A DNA stretch of 64,000 nucleotides from Rhodoferax sp. U11-2br (GTDB taxonomy: Bacteria > Pseudomonadota > Gammaproteobacteria > Burkholderiales > Burkholderiaceae_C): positions 116,296 through 180,295 of the forward strand of contig NZ_JAHFZF010000006.1 of the NCBI RefSeq assembly GCF_018619435.1, given 5' to 3'. This document shows, in pieces, positions 63,629 to 64,000 of the stretch (the stretch's first letter is position 1; each line of letters opens with the position of its first letter). The translations under genes were made by a program, and so were the position numbers. The notes beneath the pieces are model-generated. The model saw nothing but the letters and a program-made list of their open reading frames with translations, had not been told where the DNA came from and searched no databases.

Positions 63629-64000
63629 TCAGACCTTGGCAGGCGTGTATTTACTCACCGCTTCCCACAAGCCATTGAGGTAGACCGCACCGAGTGCGCG
63701 GTCATACAAGCCATAACCGGGCTTGCCCGTCTCACCCCAGATCATGCGGCCATGGTCAGGACGCCAGTAACCCTCAAAACCCACATCGTGGTAAGCCTTG
63801 ACAATGGCTGCCATGTCCAGAGAGCCATCACAGGAGTTGTGGGTGGACTCGTAGAAGGTGCCATCGGGTTCGACCTTGACGTTGCGCAGGTGACCAAAGT
63901 GGATACGACCCTGGCCACCAAACTCTTTGACCAACGACGGGATGTTGTTGCACAGGTCCGCACCCAGCGAGCCTGAGCACAGGGTCAGGCCGTTGGAGGA
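63629..64000 (-). CDS. uxuA: Mannonate dehydratase (5' part beyond window)
   Basis: Dehydrates D-mannonate to 2-keto-3-deoxygluconate in glucuronate breakdown. Only the C-terminal 124 residues are in the window: [17 protein letters not shown] with a metal-ligand Cys, [20 protein letters not shown] with the metal His, and [15 protein letters not shown], all characteristic of UxuA. The reading frame is open to the window edge. Confidence 0.93.
   Translation of the reverse strand, partial: SSNGLTLCSGSLGADLCNNIPSLVKEFGGQGRIHFGHLRNVKVEPDGTFYESTHNSCDGSLDMAAIVKAYHDVGFEGYWRPDHGRMIWGETGKPGYGLYDRALGAVYLNGLWEAVSKYTPAKV

Overview
The window looks like a chromosomal segment of a betaproteobacterium of the order Burkholderiales, most likely family Comamonadaceae and close to Rhodoferax or Polaromonas. 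The base composition is GC-rich. Gene content and order are betaproteobacterial: hpf-ptsN-hprK, fur|bamE, dapB-exbB-exbD, leuS-lptE, yhdP|glnE, kdsD-kdsC-lptC and metX-metW. A short dispersed repeat with an AGCCCTT...AAGGGCT core, of a kind I associate with Comamonadaceae, is scattered throughout. I see no tRNA, rRNA, CRISPR array, phage gene or transposase. The family assignment is inference from these traits.

Layout. 1-6.1 kb: corA (partial, with a structured leader), hpf-ptsN-hprK (ribosome hibernation and nitrogen-PTS signalling), fur, bamE, dapB and an exbB/exbD pair. 6.2-14 kb: leuS-lptE, then an ornithine cyclodeaminase with a divergent Lrp regulator and a chemoreceptor, then holA. 14-21 kb: cheV, followed by the overlapping mltA, nitrilase and yhdP genes on the minus strand. 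21-29 kb: glnE, a class II cytochrome c lipoprotein, rfaE2, a degenerate HD-GYP protein, mnmE, an unknown gene and apt. 29-36 kb: a Kef-type antiporter, the Kdo/LPS genes kdsD-kdsC-lptC, an SDR, a glycine-rich RNA-binding protein and a patatin. 36-46 kb: cyclic-di-GMP signalling (a PAS/GAF/GGDEF protein, and a GGDEF-EAL protein paired with a periplasmic binding lipoprotein), a Do-like protease, a GDT1-type exporter behind a manganese (yybP-ykoY) riboswitch, and hyi. 46-64 kb: metX-metW behind a SAM-II-like riboswitch, then accessory metabolism and transport: an Old Yellow Enzyme, ChrA, TerC, a hemerythrin, two acetyltransferases, an epimerase, an alpha/beta hydrolase, LysR|EamA, an M20 peptidase, a MASE2-GGDEF protein, a ferric-reductase-like protein, a cupin, a luciferase-like oxidoreductase and a partial uxuA.

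Themes. Envelope and LPS biogenesis is prominent (bamE, lptE, lptC, kdsD, kdsC, rfaE2, yhdP, mltA, the Do-like protease). So are chemotaxis and cyclic-di-GMP (a chemoreceptor, CheV, three GGDEF proteins, a dead HD-GYP) and metal handling (CorA, Fur, GDT1-type, TerC, ChrA).

The most interesting signals are four. (1) At least 14 copies of the short palindromic repeat, five of them inside open reading frames including leuS and mnmE. (2) A SAM-II-like aptamer whose 3' conserved segment is perfectly complementary to the loop of a terminator abutting the metX start codon. (3) A corA leader with mutually exclusive hairpins. (4) A binding lipoprotein, without any ABC permease, coupled to a GGDEF-EAL receptor.
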